From: Adonisia turfae CCMR0081
GTDB taxonomy: Bacteria; Cyanobacteriota; Cyanobacteriia; Phormidesmidales; Phormidesmidaceae
Length of the DNA: 64,000 bases
Direction: 5' to 3'
NCBI RefSeq assembly: GCF_011009555.1
Contig: NZ_QXHD01000004.1
Location: 7,157,724 to 7,221,723 of the forward strand
The notes below the pieces were generated by a model. It ran no database searches, was not told the origin of the DNA, and was given only the letters and a program-made list of their open reading frames with translations. Shown here one piece after another: positions 55,317-64,000 of this stretch (the stretch's first letter is position 1; each line of letters begins with the position of its first letter). The position numbers and the translations under genes are program-made.

Positions 55317-57002
55317 ATTCTTTAAAAAATACGCTAATCTAAATCTGAAAAAACAAATACGATCGATGGTCCGCGTCTAAACAGGTAGCTGCTTTAAGCG
55401 CCGATTCTTTAGCCGTTTGATTTGAAGTCGGAAAACTAAGGACCTCTGATGTCAAAAGGATCTATCAATAGCGAAGCATTCAGGACAGTTAATCTATAAA
55501 ATGCAGAAAATAAATAACTGAATACTGAGATTAAAGTCTGGTCTAGCAATTTACTGAGTACTGCAACAAGGAGAAAGAAGATGCTTCTACTTAATTAGCT
55601 GTTTACCCACCGAATTGTGTGGTGACCTTGGTTCAATACGATACACCTAAATAGAATGTCAATATACTGTTTGTCTAATCTTTAAAGTTAACTAACCAAT
55701 GTCATTGTTCGCCTAATTTAGTTCATCTCCTTACTCGAAGCAGGCTTAAACGCTTCAATCGTAGATTCCTCAGGTATTTCAAGATAGCATTAGACAAGTA
55801 AATTGCATCTTGCCTATGATGAAGATATTGACCTGTTCTAAAGTCCGTATTTTTCTTGAGAAATTTTGTTGAAGATTTACTTGATACATCCCAATTAGGA
55901 ATACTGATAGCGTTCTTATTCTCCGGAAAAGTGCTTGATTTAAAGGTCAAGAGTCGGCTACATAAAAAGAGGCTGGAATTACTACTATGAAATAATTCTG
56001 CCCCTCTCTAGAGAATCTAAATGACTAGATGATTACTATATATATATTGCCTAAAAATAATCCGCTCAAACTCGATATACAGACGTGAATGATAGAGCTA
56101 CTCAACCAGAGCCAAGATGAGGTCAGGAGTAGCCATCAAATTGTCAAGATCTGCCACAGCCACACTAGCACTGGGTGTTTCAAGGATGAGCCTATGGGCG
56201 AAGAGTTAATGAAAAATACGCAATGTCTTTATTGACAGACGTATCGAGTGGCTCAAACACTTAAAGTATGGGACAGTAAGTATGGGACAGTAGCAATCTC
56301 CACTGGAGATGAATAACACTCTGGTGGTGTGAGTGATGGTGGGCAGCGAGCAGTGAAGGGGTATTCAACGTGTTTGAGCAACGATATGTATAGCTACTAT
56401 GCCTAATTCGAGGCTGCATAGTTGTTTAAGCACATATGGTTTCCCAACAGGAAAGCATATTTGAGATTATTTTATAATGGGCTGCCACACTTTACAGTTA
56501 AATTAACCAATTGCAGCCGTGAACTAACTATACTGACAGGTAAGTAGAGATTAGAGGATACTTTCCTCTACGGCGAATAAGCCTGTTTTAGGGTGAAACT
56601 ACCAAATAGAAAGCAAGGTGTGATAGTCATTATTAATTACGTAAATAAGACTTTGCAAATCAGCTACAGACTTCAACAGATCCCTAAGATTGCATTGCTG
56701 TACTCCATCTTTTATTACGTAATTAGGATCAGGGTCAACAATGGACATCTGCTATAAACTTAGAAGTTGTCTTCGAAAGCTCATTATGCATCTTAGCTTT
56801 CTAAAGCCAGATCATAGAGAATACTTGCAACCTTGAAGGATTAATTCCTATTAACCTTAGCCGCGTAGAGACGTTTAGATCACAAAACTCTCTTTTGCTA
56901 ATAAGTAGTTCTATGTGTTGCGGAACTGTTTTGATCCTTGGTGCAACCCTTGCACGTGAGCCGTTCGATTAAATTGTGGTCTATTAGGAACGATTGGTAG
57001 TT
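55317..57002. other. 1.7-kb gene-free region upstream of the cellulose operon
   Basis: No frame here looks like a protein. It separates the divergent porin-like gene and a small membrane protein gene. It carries repeats (see 56251-56379) and two TTACGTAA palindromes near 56637 and 56715. A c-di-GMP riboswitch was looked for by eye and not recognised. Promoters of both flanking units must lie inside. Confidence 0.45.
56251..56379. repeat. Inverted repeat enclosing a tandem 14-mer
   Basis: GCTCAAACAC (56251-56260) recurs in reverse complement at 56370-56379, 109 bp apart. Directly inside the left arm, AAGTATGGGACAGT is repeated twice head to tail (56264-56291). This could be a structured leader RNA or the remnant of a small element. 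Confidence 0.55.
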
Positions 57003-57665
57003 ATGAAATTTAGTACTCTTTTATCTTCTAGTCTTTTAGCGGGGGCTGTATTCGCAGTTGCAACACTCCCTATTGCAGCTATCCGATCTGACTCTATTGA
57101 AGTAAAACTTCAGGATAAGTCATTTTTCTCTAGTGATTTTCAAGAATTAGCGCTGCCCTACTTGAGTGGTGTGACATTTGTAAGTTTAGGTGCTGGTTTT
57201 ACTGTATTAACTTTAGGCGGTTGGCGTCAAGCTTCTAAGAAATTAGATAAGACGCAGGCGACAATCAATCAGCTCCAACAGGAAATGGATGAGAAAAAAG
57301 CGGCGCTTGAAAAGTTAAGATTCTCAGAAAAGCAGCTGAATAAGATAGGGCTAGATGCGTTTTTACATGACGATGTTAGCTTTGAAAAGTTGCAGACAGA
57401 ACCTGCACAGCAATTTGATGTAGCATATGGGAAGCAGCCTCAATCAATGTCTTCCGAATCTAATGCTGCTGTGCCTCAAACCACTGATAGCCCTCCTTCT
57501 GAAACCCTCAGCTCTTTTCAGGGAAATACTAGTAATACGGAAGAATCTGATGCCTCCGAGGAGTCACTACAGCTAAATCATTTGCTGACAGGTTTGCAAC
57601 ATATTACAAGTCAGATCGAAGTTCTACAGGCCGCTCAAGCTAACTCTTCTTATCAAAAAGTATAG
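57003..57665 (+). CDS. Small membrane-anchored coiled-coil protein, uncharacterised
   Basis: About 220 residues from the ATG at 57003; the TTG at 56994 is less likely. The N-terminus has a signal-like segment (LLSSSLLAGAVFAVATLPIAA) and a second hydrophobic segment (LSGVTFVSLGAGFTVLTLGGW, about 50-70). Residues about 75-120 are a coiled coil (TQATINQLQQEMDEKKAALEKLRF). The rest is Ser/Gln/Glu-rich and ends with another helix (LLTGLQHITSQIEVLQAAQ). No family is recognised. The hydrophobic N-terminus plus coiled coil suggests a scaffold at the membrane. Confidence 0.6.
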   Translation: MKFSTLLSSSLLAGAVFAVATLPIAAIRSDSIEVKLQDKSFFSSDFQELALPYLSGVTFVSLGAGFTVLTLGGWRQASKKLDKTQATINQLQQEMDEKKAALEKLRFSEKQLNKIGLDAFLHDDVSFEKLQTEPAQQFDVAYGKQPQSMSSESNAAVPQTTDSPPSETLSSFQGNTSNTEESDASEESLQLNHLLTGLQHITSQIEVLQAAQANSSYQKV

Positions 57666-57678
57666 TTAACTCTTCTTG

Positions 57679-57710
57679 TCTGAGCTGAAAGTTAAAATTT
57701 TTAGCTCAGA
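57679..57710. terminator. Hairpin between convergent genes
   Basis: TCTGAGCT pairs with AGCTCAGA around a 16-base AT-rich loop, 14 bp after the plus-strand stop at 57665 and 176 bp beyond the recF stop. The position suits a shared terminator, but a T-run outside the stem is lacking. Confidence 0.4.
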
Positions 57711-57885
57711 TGGAAGTGTTGCTGAATTAGTGTTTTTAGGCGCTTAAGTTGTTCGAGCACTGCTAATAACTCTTTTGATGAAATGAGTATGTATTTATTG
57801 TTTAGAGGAGAGATCTTGCTGAGAGATTGTCTATGACTTTGTAGTACTCTTTCTGTGAAGAGTAATGTGACTGTGTTGTTGCCTA

Positions 57886-59013
57886 CTATGAGATTTCTAG
57901 ACAGCCGTTCTTGACTTGCATTATTTGAGATAATTTGAGCCACTGAGTATCAAATGATCCTAGATGAGTAGTAGTGATGAGGGTTTGAAATCGATCTTCA
58001 ATGGTTTCCAGCAGTTGATTTTGTCGATTTAAATCTAACTCAGCTAATACATCATCTAGAAGTAATAACGGTGGTTCTCCTACTATTTCTTCTATTAGCT
58101 GCAACTCAGAAAGCTTTAAAGCCAGAACCAGCGTGCGTTGTTGGCCTTGCGAACCATATTGCCGCGCTGGTGTATCATTAATCAGAAAGTTGATGTCGTC
58201 TCGGTGGGGACCGACTAATGTGGTGCGCTGGTAGTATTCGGCCATGGCGCGAGACTGTAATTTTTCTAGGAATGCCTGCTGAATTTGTCCAGCATCGTCG
58301 GTGTCCACATCTACATTAGGACTATAGAAAATTTCGAGTTGTTCGGTACTCCCACTAATGGCTTGATGCCAAGACTGGGCAATGGGAATCAATCGCTGTA
58401 GCATACGAGCTCGTCGTCGGATCACCCGAGTGCCTAATGTGGCAAGTTGGGCATCCCAGAGTGCAAGCTGAGTGGGGTCTAAGGGAGGTGTTTGCCCTGG
58501 ATCTGCGGTTTGTTGTTTGATAAAGGCATTACGCTGCTTTAGTACCTGGCTATATTGCTGCAGAATATGGAGATAAACTGGTTCTAGTTGCGTGAGTAAG
58601 CTGTCAGTCCATGTCCGGCGGGTGACGGGGCCTCCTCGCACGAGTTCCAAATCTAAGCAGGAAAACTGTACGGCGTTGAGGTTGCCGAGAAAGTCTTGCT
58701 GGCGGCGTAATGTTTCGCCATTGATCACTGCTGTGCGACGACTGCCTCTGCGTAAGGTTAGCTGTAAAGAAGATATGCCTAATTCCCGTTTTAGGCTAGC
58801 TTGGATTTGGGCGCTGTTGGTGTCGTTTTGTATGAGATCGCGATCGCGACTTGTGCGATGGGATTTCAACGTCGCTAAGAGTTCTACTGCTTCTAGCAAA
58901 TTAGACTTACCCTGGGCATTTTCTCCCAGTAGGATCGTTTTGGGTGCCAAAAATTTAACAGCTTGGTCACTGTAATTACGAAACTGCTTTAAGTGTAAGG
59001 ATTGGAGAAACAT
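57886..59013 (-). CDS. recF: DNA repair protein RecF
   Basis: A 375-residue SMC-like ATPase that loads RecA at single-strand gaps together with RecO and RecR. The N-terminus MFLQSLHLKQFRNYSDQ is typical, the Walker A is LGENAQGKSNLLEAVELLA, the signature is YGSQGQQRTLVLALKLSEL and the Walker B is PLLLLDDVLAELD. Length and all motifs are normal. It is a lone gene, with the glycosyltransferase divergent 91 bp away. Confidence 0.95.
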   Translation of the reverse strand: MFLQSLHLKQFRNYSDQAVKFLAPKTILLGENAQGKSNLLEAVELLATLKSHRTSRDRDLIQNDTNSAQIQASLKRELGISSLQLTLRRGSRRTAVINGETLRRQQDFLGNLNAVQFSCLDLELVRGGPVTRRTWTDSLLTQLEPVYLHILQQYSQVLKQRNAFIKQQTADPGQTPPLDPTQLALWDAQLATLGTRVIRRRARMLQRLIPIAQSWHQAISGSTEQLEIFYSPNVDVDTDDAGQIQQAFLEKLQSRAMAEYYQRTTLVGPHRDDINFLINDTPARQYGSQGQQRTLVLALKLSELQLIEEIVGEPPLLLLDDVLAELDLNRQNQLLETIEDRFQTLITTTHLGSFDTQWLKLSQIMQVKNGCLEIS

Positions 59014-59104
59014 AGAAGGACCGAAGCGTTATCCCAGTCTAGAATCAGACATTGCTTTACAGTACGTTACATTTAGAGGGCGAGCGTTTGGGAGTAATGA
59101 GTTG

Positions 59105-60307
59105 ATGATCAGCGGACAATGGATAGGGAGTGGTCTGTGGAGTTTAGCATTGGCAGTAGCGACGGTTGCGATCGCAATTTTTCATCGCCGCTTACAGGCA
59201 TCCTTGGCTACCGCTCCCCGATTGCCGTTACTGCAGACAAGCCCCAATTCATTGCCAGCCGTTTCTTTAATTATTCCGGCATATAACGAAAGCGTAAATA
59301 TTACAGAGTGTTTGGACGCCGCTTTAGCCAGTCATCTGCCTCATCCTGCAGATTTACAGGTGATTGTGGCCGACGATGAATCAACAGATAATACAGCAGA
59401 TTTAGCTGCGGCAGTCGCCCTGACAGATGATCGGGTGCAAGTATTTACCGTGCCACCCCGACCGACTGATATTTCCTGGCGTGGCAAAACTTGGGCCTGT
59501 GCCAATGCTGTGGAAAAAGCTGTTGGCGACTATGTGCTATTTATCGATGCGGATGTACGCCTTGAGCCTGATGCGATCGCCACAGCCCTAACCGATTGCC
59601 AAAAACATGATGCCGACCTATTAAGTTGTGGTCCGGGCATTATCTGTGGGTGTTTAGCTGAATGGTTGGTGCAGCCAGTAATGATGAGCTGTATCGCCGT
59701 TGGTTTTAATTTTGAAGCGGTGAATGATCCTAAAGATACGTCAACTGCTTTTGCCGCTGGGCCATTTATGTTGTTTCGTCGTAGTGCCTATGATCGGATT
59801 GGGGGGCATCGAGCAGTGGCAACTGAAACTGTGGAAGATGTGGAGCTAGCGAAGCTGGTTAAGGGCAGTGGGTTGAAGCTACGGTATCTGCTGAGTACTG
59901 ACCTGATTAAAGTGCGCATGTATCGTTCCTTTGCGGCGCTATGGGAAGGCTGGACTAAAAATTTCTATGAAGGAGGTGGGCGTAACCTAGGCGCTACTCT
60001 CTATTCTGCCTTTGCCCTGAGCCTGATTTTTGTGATGCCCTGGCTGGGTTTAGTAACTGGATTATGGAATTCCTTGTTTGGTGGTGACGTTGGCTGGTGG
60101 GTGGTGACTGGGTTAGGCGTCTTCAGTGTTGCTATGCAGGTGTATATGCGCTGGGCCGCTCAGCGAGTATTTAACCAGCCGTTTCGCTACTGGTGGTTAG
60201 GGTGGCTCAGTGGTGGTATTGTGGTTGCGATCGCGCTTACCTCAATCATAAAAACTGAAACTGGCTGGGGATGGACTTGGCGCGGACGATCTTTGTCAAC
60301 ATCCTAA
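59105..60307 (+). CDS. Membrane GT2 glycosyltransferase
   Basis: A 400-residue protein. One N-terminal helix (GLWSLALAVATVAIAIF) precedes a GT-A domain: VSLIIPAYNESVNITECLDAAL, VIVADDESTDNTADL, LFIDADVRLEPDAI (DxD) and the later ETVEDVELAKLVK (ED acid) and RSFAALWEGWTKNFYEGG. Three C-terminal helices follow (LIFVMPWLGLVTGLW). It resembles carotenoid and lipid GT2 enzymes, including CruG-type carotenoid glycosyltransferases, but the acceptor is not certain. The ATG at 59105 is preferred. It is divergent from recF and followed by the tRNA. Confidence 0.78.
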   Translation: MISGQWIGSGLWSLALAVATVAIAIFHRRLQASLATAPRLPLLQTSPNSLPAVSLIIPAYNESVNITECLDAALASHLPHPADLQVIVADDESTDNTADLAAAVALTDDRVQVFTVPPRPTDISWRGKTWACANAVEKAVGDYVLFIDADVRLEPDAIATALTDCQKHDADLLSCGPGIICGCLAEWLVQPVMMSCIAVGFNFEAVNDPKDTSTAFAAGPFMLFRRSAYDRIGGHRAVATETVEDVELAKLVKGSGLKLRYLLSTDLIKVRMYRSFAALWEGWTKNFYEGGGRNLGATLYSAFALSLIFVMPWLGLVTGLWNSLFGGDVGWWVVTGLGVFSVAMQVYMRWAAQRVFNQPFRYWWLGWLSGGIVVAIALTSIIKTETGWGWTWRGRSLSTS

Positions 60308-60387
60308 GGTTCTGCGCTCAGCGTCATCAGGAGGCTGCGGTTCTCAACATGATGAACACAGCCTTCGAAAAAAAATCCATATAGTTA

Positions 60388-60418
60388 TTGACACTACAAT
60401 GCTAAAAGCTGTTAATAT
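60388..60418 (+). promoter_or_regulatory. Putative promoter of tRNA-Gln
   Basis: TTGACA at 60388-60393 is an exact -35 consensus. TAATAT at 60413-60418 (19-base spacer), or the overlapping TTAATA with an 18-base spacer, supplies a -10. It lies about 60 bp before the tRNA. Confidence 0.55.
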
Positions 60419-60477
60419 ACATTGGCTGGCAATCAATGTTGACTTTGCACTGATAGGTCTAGCTCATATCTCCTTAT

Positions 60478-60549
60478 TGGGGTGTGGCCAAGCGGTAAGG
60501 CAGCGGGTTTTGGTCCCGTCATTCGTAGGTTCGAATCCTACCACCCCAG
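60478..60549 (+). tRNA. tRNA-Gln (anticodon UUG)
   Basis: A 72-nt cloverleaf. The acceptor arms are TGGGGTG and CACCCCA with discriminator G. The D arm is GCC/GGC, the anticodon stem is GCGGG/CCCGT with loop TTTTGGT giving anticodon TTG, and the T arm is GTAGG with loop TTCGAAT and CCTAC. CCA is not encoded. It decodes CAA, and CAG by wobble. The 3' side opens into an accessory patch with IS and CRISPR remnants, a common integration setting. Confidence 0.95.
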
Positions 60550-60656
60550 TTAATTTATAAGTTTTCAGCTGTGTTGACATTAACCAGCTCGACATAGTTT
60601 CGATTTTTCGCCCCGATATCACTTCCGTGCTTTGTTAATATCAACGATTGGCGTAG

Positions 60657-61673
60657 CCAGTATTGCTAGAAGAGACGTTTCAACATGTCTTGCCGTGTCA
60701 TCCAACCAGTCTCGTGAAATGGCGCAAGCAGGTAGGACCGGATGGGGTAGAAAAGCTCCTCAAAGAAGTGTTACAAGTCGCCTTAGAACAACGGGCGCTC
60801 AAGCCAAGCGAAATTAAGCGGGTCAATGTAGACACGACGGTGCAAGAAAAAGCGATTGCCTTTCCAACGGATGCTCGATTGTATGACAAAGCGCGTCGAG
60901 CGTTAGTCAAGGAGGCTCGTAAAGCGGGTATCCAATTACGTCAAAGCTATGCGCGTGTGGGTAAAAAAGCGTTATTTCAACAGAGTCGCTATGGAGCGGC
61001 CCGACACTATCGACGGGCCAAGCAACAAACACGAAAATTGCGCACCTATTTGGGACGGGTGATTCGAGATATTAACCGTAAAGTCTCTGCGCTATCGACA
61101 CCCCTCAACACCTTGATGATGAGAGCCCAACAGATTTATCGTCAGACGAAAAAAGACTCGCCTAAGCTGTACAGTGTGCATGCGCCTGAAGTCGAGTGCA
61201 TCGTCAAAGGTAAAGCCCATAAACGCTATGAATTTGGCTGCAAGGTGGTCCTAGTGACGACGAGCAAAACGAATTGGATTGTGACCGCTGATGCGATTCA
61301 TGGCAATCCCTATGATGGTGTGACGTTAAAACCCGCGATTGAACAAGTCCACCGATTGACCGGACAGTCTCCTCAGCAAGCAGCGGTCGATAAAGGCTTT
61401 CGTGGATCAACCTATCATCCATCGACACTAGAGGTATGGGTCGCAGGCACCCGTAAGTTTACAGGCGTTCTTAAACGGTTGGTGAAACGTCGCAGTGCGA
61501 TTGAGCCGGTCATTGGCCATGCCAAGCATGATCATGCGCTCAAACGAAATTACCTCCACGGCAAATCAGGGGACCGGATCAATGCCTTGTTGACAGCGTG
61601 TGGGTTTAATCTACGAAAGTTAGTCCGTTTCTTTTTCGATAACCCAACAAATCAGGTTTCGGTCGGAGCCTGA
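60657..61673 (+). pseudogene. N-terminally truncated IS5-family transposase
   Basis: About 337 codons remain. ETFQHVLPCHPTSLVKWRKQVG is an internal block of IS5-like DDE transposases, normally preceded by some 70 residues that are absent. In frame, a TAG lies at 60654-60656, so the protein lacks its DNA-binding N-terminus. DDE-core blocks remain: VNVDTTVQEKAI, VTADAIHGNPYDGVT, AAVDKGFRGSTYHP and RSAIEPVIGHAKHDH. The end NPTNQVSVGA runs into a terminator. The truncated N-terminus makes it inactive on its own. The left IS boundary could not be identified. Confidence 0.78.
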
Positions 61674-61687
61674 TTTGTTGGGTTTTT
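61641..61687 (+). terminator. Intrinsic terminator overlapping the transposase end
   Basis: Sixteen-base perfect arms (AACCCAACAAATCAGG and its complement, 61669-61684) enclose a 12-base loop and end in TTTTT. The stop codon of the transposase lies inside the right arm. The right IS end is near here, before 61693. Confidence 0.75.
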
Positions 61688-61692
61688 CAGGG

Positions 61693-63597
61693 ATGACTAA
61701 TTACCGCTCTGCTGCGGTTGCAGACTACAACAACGATGGCTTTTTAGATTTACTGGAAACCACCTATGCCAACGATCCCACCTATCGCCTATTGGAAAAT
61801 ACCGGCAATAATAATAACTGGATCTTGATCGATTTAGAAGGAACCATATCCAATCGTGATGGTATTGGAGCAACAGGTTACGTAACAGCCGGTGGTGTTA
61901 CTCAAATGAGGCAACAGGCTGCAGGACAACACCACAGAACGCAAGATGACAAACGTATTCATTTTGGTTTAGGTGATAAAGACACCATCAGTGAAATTCG
62001 GATTAAGTGGCCTAGCGGTATTGAGCAAGTGTTGAACAACGTTAATCCGAATCAAGTGCTCCAAATTGTTGAAGCAGAGAGCCAATTTAAGGCAACTGAT
62101 GATTCTGTTACTACATCCCTAGATACACCAGTCGATATTCAGGTTTTGGCCAATGATAATACTGCCTCAGAAACTGAATTTACCTTGTCTGCCGCTAACT
62201 CCAGCAATGGCAGTGTGGAGATCAACAATAATGGTACACCAGCTGATAGCAGCGATGATTTCATTACCTACACCCCTGATGCAGGGTTTGTAGGCACCGA
62301 TTCATTTACCTATGAAATCAACGACGGCCAAGGTGGCACGGACACAGCTACTGTCGATGTCACCGTCATTGCCGGGAATCTGCCTACAGCAACAGATGAC
62401 ATTGGCACAGTTGAAGAAGACTCACAGCTCATCCTGGAGGTACTATCAAATGATATAGATCCAGATAACGATAGCTTGAGCCTGGATTCTGTACTCCCCG
62501 GCAACAACGGTACCACGACCATTATCGGCAATCAGGTACGTTATACGCCTAATGCCAACTTCAACGGGACTGAAAGCTTTAGCTACACGGTTTCCGATGG
62601 TAATGGCGGTTCTGATACAGCCACAGTGAGTATCACAGTAACTGGTGTCAACGATGCGCCAGCGGCCAGTGATGATACTGCAAACACAGAGCAGAATACT
62701 GCCGTTCAAGTTCAGGCGCTTAACAATGACACGGATATCGATGATGATAACCTAACGGTCATATCGGCTAGTCAAGGAACTAATGGCAGCACATCGGTTA
62801 GCAACAACCAGATTCTCTATACTCCCAATGCTGATTTTGTAGGAACTGATTCCTTTACCTATGAAATCAGTGACGGCAATGGCGGTACATCAATGGCTAC
62901 CGTCAATGTCTCTATCACTGAACCCGGCACTAACAACGGTCGCATTGAGGAAGGACTCTTAAGTCTTTACACCTTTGATGAAGGCAGTGGCAATACCGTC
63001 TTTGATGTCTCTGGTATAGGTAATCCCTTAAATCTACAAATCGACTCACTGACTGGTGTCAGCTGGGGTGATGGTGTCCTGGATGTTAATGCCCCCAACC
63101 TGATTGCCTTCAATCAAGCTGCCACTAAACTCACCAATGGGATTACCCAAACTCAAGAGCTTACCATTGAGGCCTGGATTACGCCCGATAACCTCACCCA
63201 CTGGGGACCTGCCAGGATTGCTACGCTCTCTGCCAATAGCGGCAACCGCAACTTTACCCTGGGTCAGGAAAGAGCTAACTACCAGACACGTCTACGCACC
63301 ACCACCACTGGCAACAATGGCACCAGAAAAACTGTCACCTCCAGTGGCTCACCCGTCGAGACGGACCGCAGCCATGTTGTCTACTCCCGTGATGCCAATG
63401 GTCTGGCTCAGCTGTTCGTTGACAACCAGTTAGTCGGTTCCAACATCATTGATGGTGACCTTTCCAACTGGAATACTGGATACCAGTTTGCCTTAGCCAA
63501 TGAGCTAAATTACTCGATATTGCATGAAACGTATGTATGTCATGTGATTGAGCAAAATAACGTACAAGCGTGGTCCAGTTATCGACTATTTACTTAG
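61693..63597 (+). pseudogene. Surface protein fragment (FG-GAP, ASPIC/UnbV, Ig-like repeats, LamG), both ends lost
   Basis: The frame starts in the middle of an FG-GAP/VCBS-like calcium loop (VADYNNDGFLDLLETT). It is followed by an ASPIC/UnbV domain (ATGYVTAGGVTQMRQQ, WPSGIEQVLNNVNPNQV), three cadherin-like Ig repeats (NGSVEINNNGTPADSSDDFITYTPDAGF; NGTTTIIGNQVRYTPNANF; NGSTSVSNNQILYTPNADF), and a LamG-like beta domain (GLLSLYTFDEGSGNTVFDVSG). No signal peptide exists, because the IS remnant replaces the 5' part. The LamG domain breaks at about residue 603 (QFALANE, then an unrelated tail starting LNYSILHETYV). The original gene was a large secreted calcium-binding surface protein; this remnant should not be exported. 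Confidence 0.7.
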
Positions 63598-63614
63598 TCT
63601 TTTTCAGCAGTAAA

Positions 63615-63957
63615 GTTTTTGTTCGCTTTCGGGGTAATGGAATTGGCAACCTCTGAATTAATCCCCTAACAAATTGAACAGGACCGGTTTCTGTCCCCTT
63701 GTATGTTCAAAGGGGTAATGGAATCTGAACCTAGTGTTTGCGCTCGCGATATCGAGCTGGCCAAGTTTCCGTCCCCTTTCGGGGTAATGGAATCTGAACA
63801 CAATGAATATTCGTGATGGTATTGATGATGATGATGATGTTTCCGTCCCCTTTCGGGGTAATGGAATCTGAACTTTGGTTCTTACATGCAGAATGTGCAG
63901 AAAGCCAGTTAAAGTTTCCGTCCCCTTGTATGTTTAGAGGTGTAGCAGGAGACCGTC
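63615..63957. CRISPR. Small CRISPR-like array with two repeat-hairpin forms
   Basis: Five repeats: 63615-63650 (degenerate), 63687-63730, 63765-63799, 63839-63873 and 63914-63957 (3' half degenerate). The clean 35-nt unit is GTTTCCGTCCCC, TTTC loop, GGGGTAATGGAATCTGAAC; CCCC/GGGG forms the stem. Two repeats instead carry CCCCTTGTATGTT and an extended AAGGGG-like stem, making them 44 nt. Spacers are 36, 34, 39 and 40 nt, all different; one contains a GAT triplet run. On the minus strand the repeat ends GACGGAAAC, like the GAAAC ends of cyanobacterial repeats, so transcription may be leftward. No cas gene is in the window. Confidence 0.75.
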
Positions 63958-64000
63958 ATCCCCTAGAACAGATGAGCAAATGTTAAGAACGGGTTTGTTT

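Noticed and set aside
55723..55950. A 75-codon minus-strand frame in the cellulose upstream region
   Set aside because: No ribosome-binding site or family signal, and the neighbouring frames are equally open by chance.
55317..57002. A c-di-GMP riboswitch was sought because BcsA has a PilZ domain
   Set aside because: No GEMM-type consensus was seen by eye; a covariance-model search would be decisive.
57701..57943. An 80-codon minus-strand frame overlapping the recF 3' end
   Set aside because: It overlaps recF by 58 bp, has no recognisable domain, and the adjacent hairpin suggests the region is intergenic.

Overview
The window reads as chromosomal DNA of a filamentous cyanobacterium, probably a non-heterocystous Leptolyngbya/Nodosilinea-type lineage; genus is inference. 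Evidence: GCGATCGC (HIP1) octamers throughout (e.g. 9233, 24502), a hetZ-patU3-like pair, a cyanobacterial-type Ser/Thr kinase, a TgpA-like protein of cyanobacterial type, DUF11 surface proteins and cyanobacterial interspersed palindromes. GC looks close to 50% by eye.

1-19.4 kb: a surface-protein locus, almost all on the minus strand. Six secreted proteins have DUF11-like or related N-terminal modules. With them are a beta-helix/OmpA protein (7300-9417) and a 1391-residue Ig-like/outer-membrane beta-barrel protein (9558-13733). The set looks like a cell-envelope adhesin or sheath system. It is interrupted by a RAYT transposase gene with matching palindromes (4323-4977). At the left are a broken VapC toxin fragment and an AAA ATPase with a possible nuclease-fold C-terminus.

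20-31.8 kb: a GAF histidine-kinase-like protein without its phospho-acceptor His, a membrane Ser/Thr kinase, bioD, an M20 amidohydrolase, then the urease genes ureD, ureA, ureB and ureC. Two non-urease genes sit inside the urease run: an S41/IRBP-type peptidase homologue coupled to ureB, and a secreted SH3-like protein before ureC. ureE, ureF and ureG are not in the window.

32-37.4 kb: a complete five-gene minus-strand cassette matching the uncharacterised STM4011-STM4015 families (two radical SAM proteins, an alkaline-phosphatase/sulfatase-fold hydrolase, an ATP-grasp-like protein and a leucine-rich-repeat protein). This is the best candidate for an undescribed biochemical system here.

37.8-45 kb: an SRPBCC protein, a small conserved protein, hetZ and patU3 homologues, a transglutaminase-fold membrane protein lacking its catalytic triad, and argD.

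45-57.7 kb: a minus-strand cellulose operon (outer-membrane porin-like protein, TPR protein, GH8 cellulase, BcsB, BcsA), in which the usual single BcsC appears to be replaced by separate TPR and barrel genes. A 1.7-kb gene-free stretch lies upstream of it.

57.9-64 kb: recF, a membrane GT2 glycosyltransferase, tRNA-Gln(UUG), then a decayed accessory patch: an N-terminally truncated IS5-like transposase, a surface-protein gene broken at both ends, and a small CRISPR-like array whose repeats come in short- and long-hairpin versions. No cas gene is visible.
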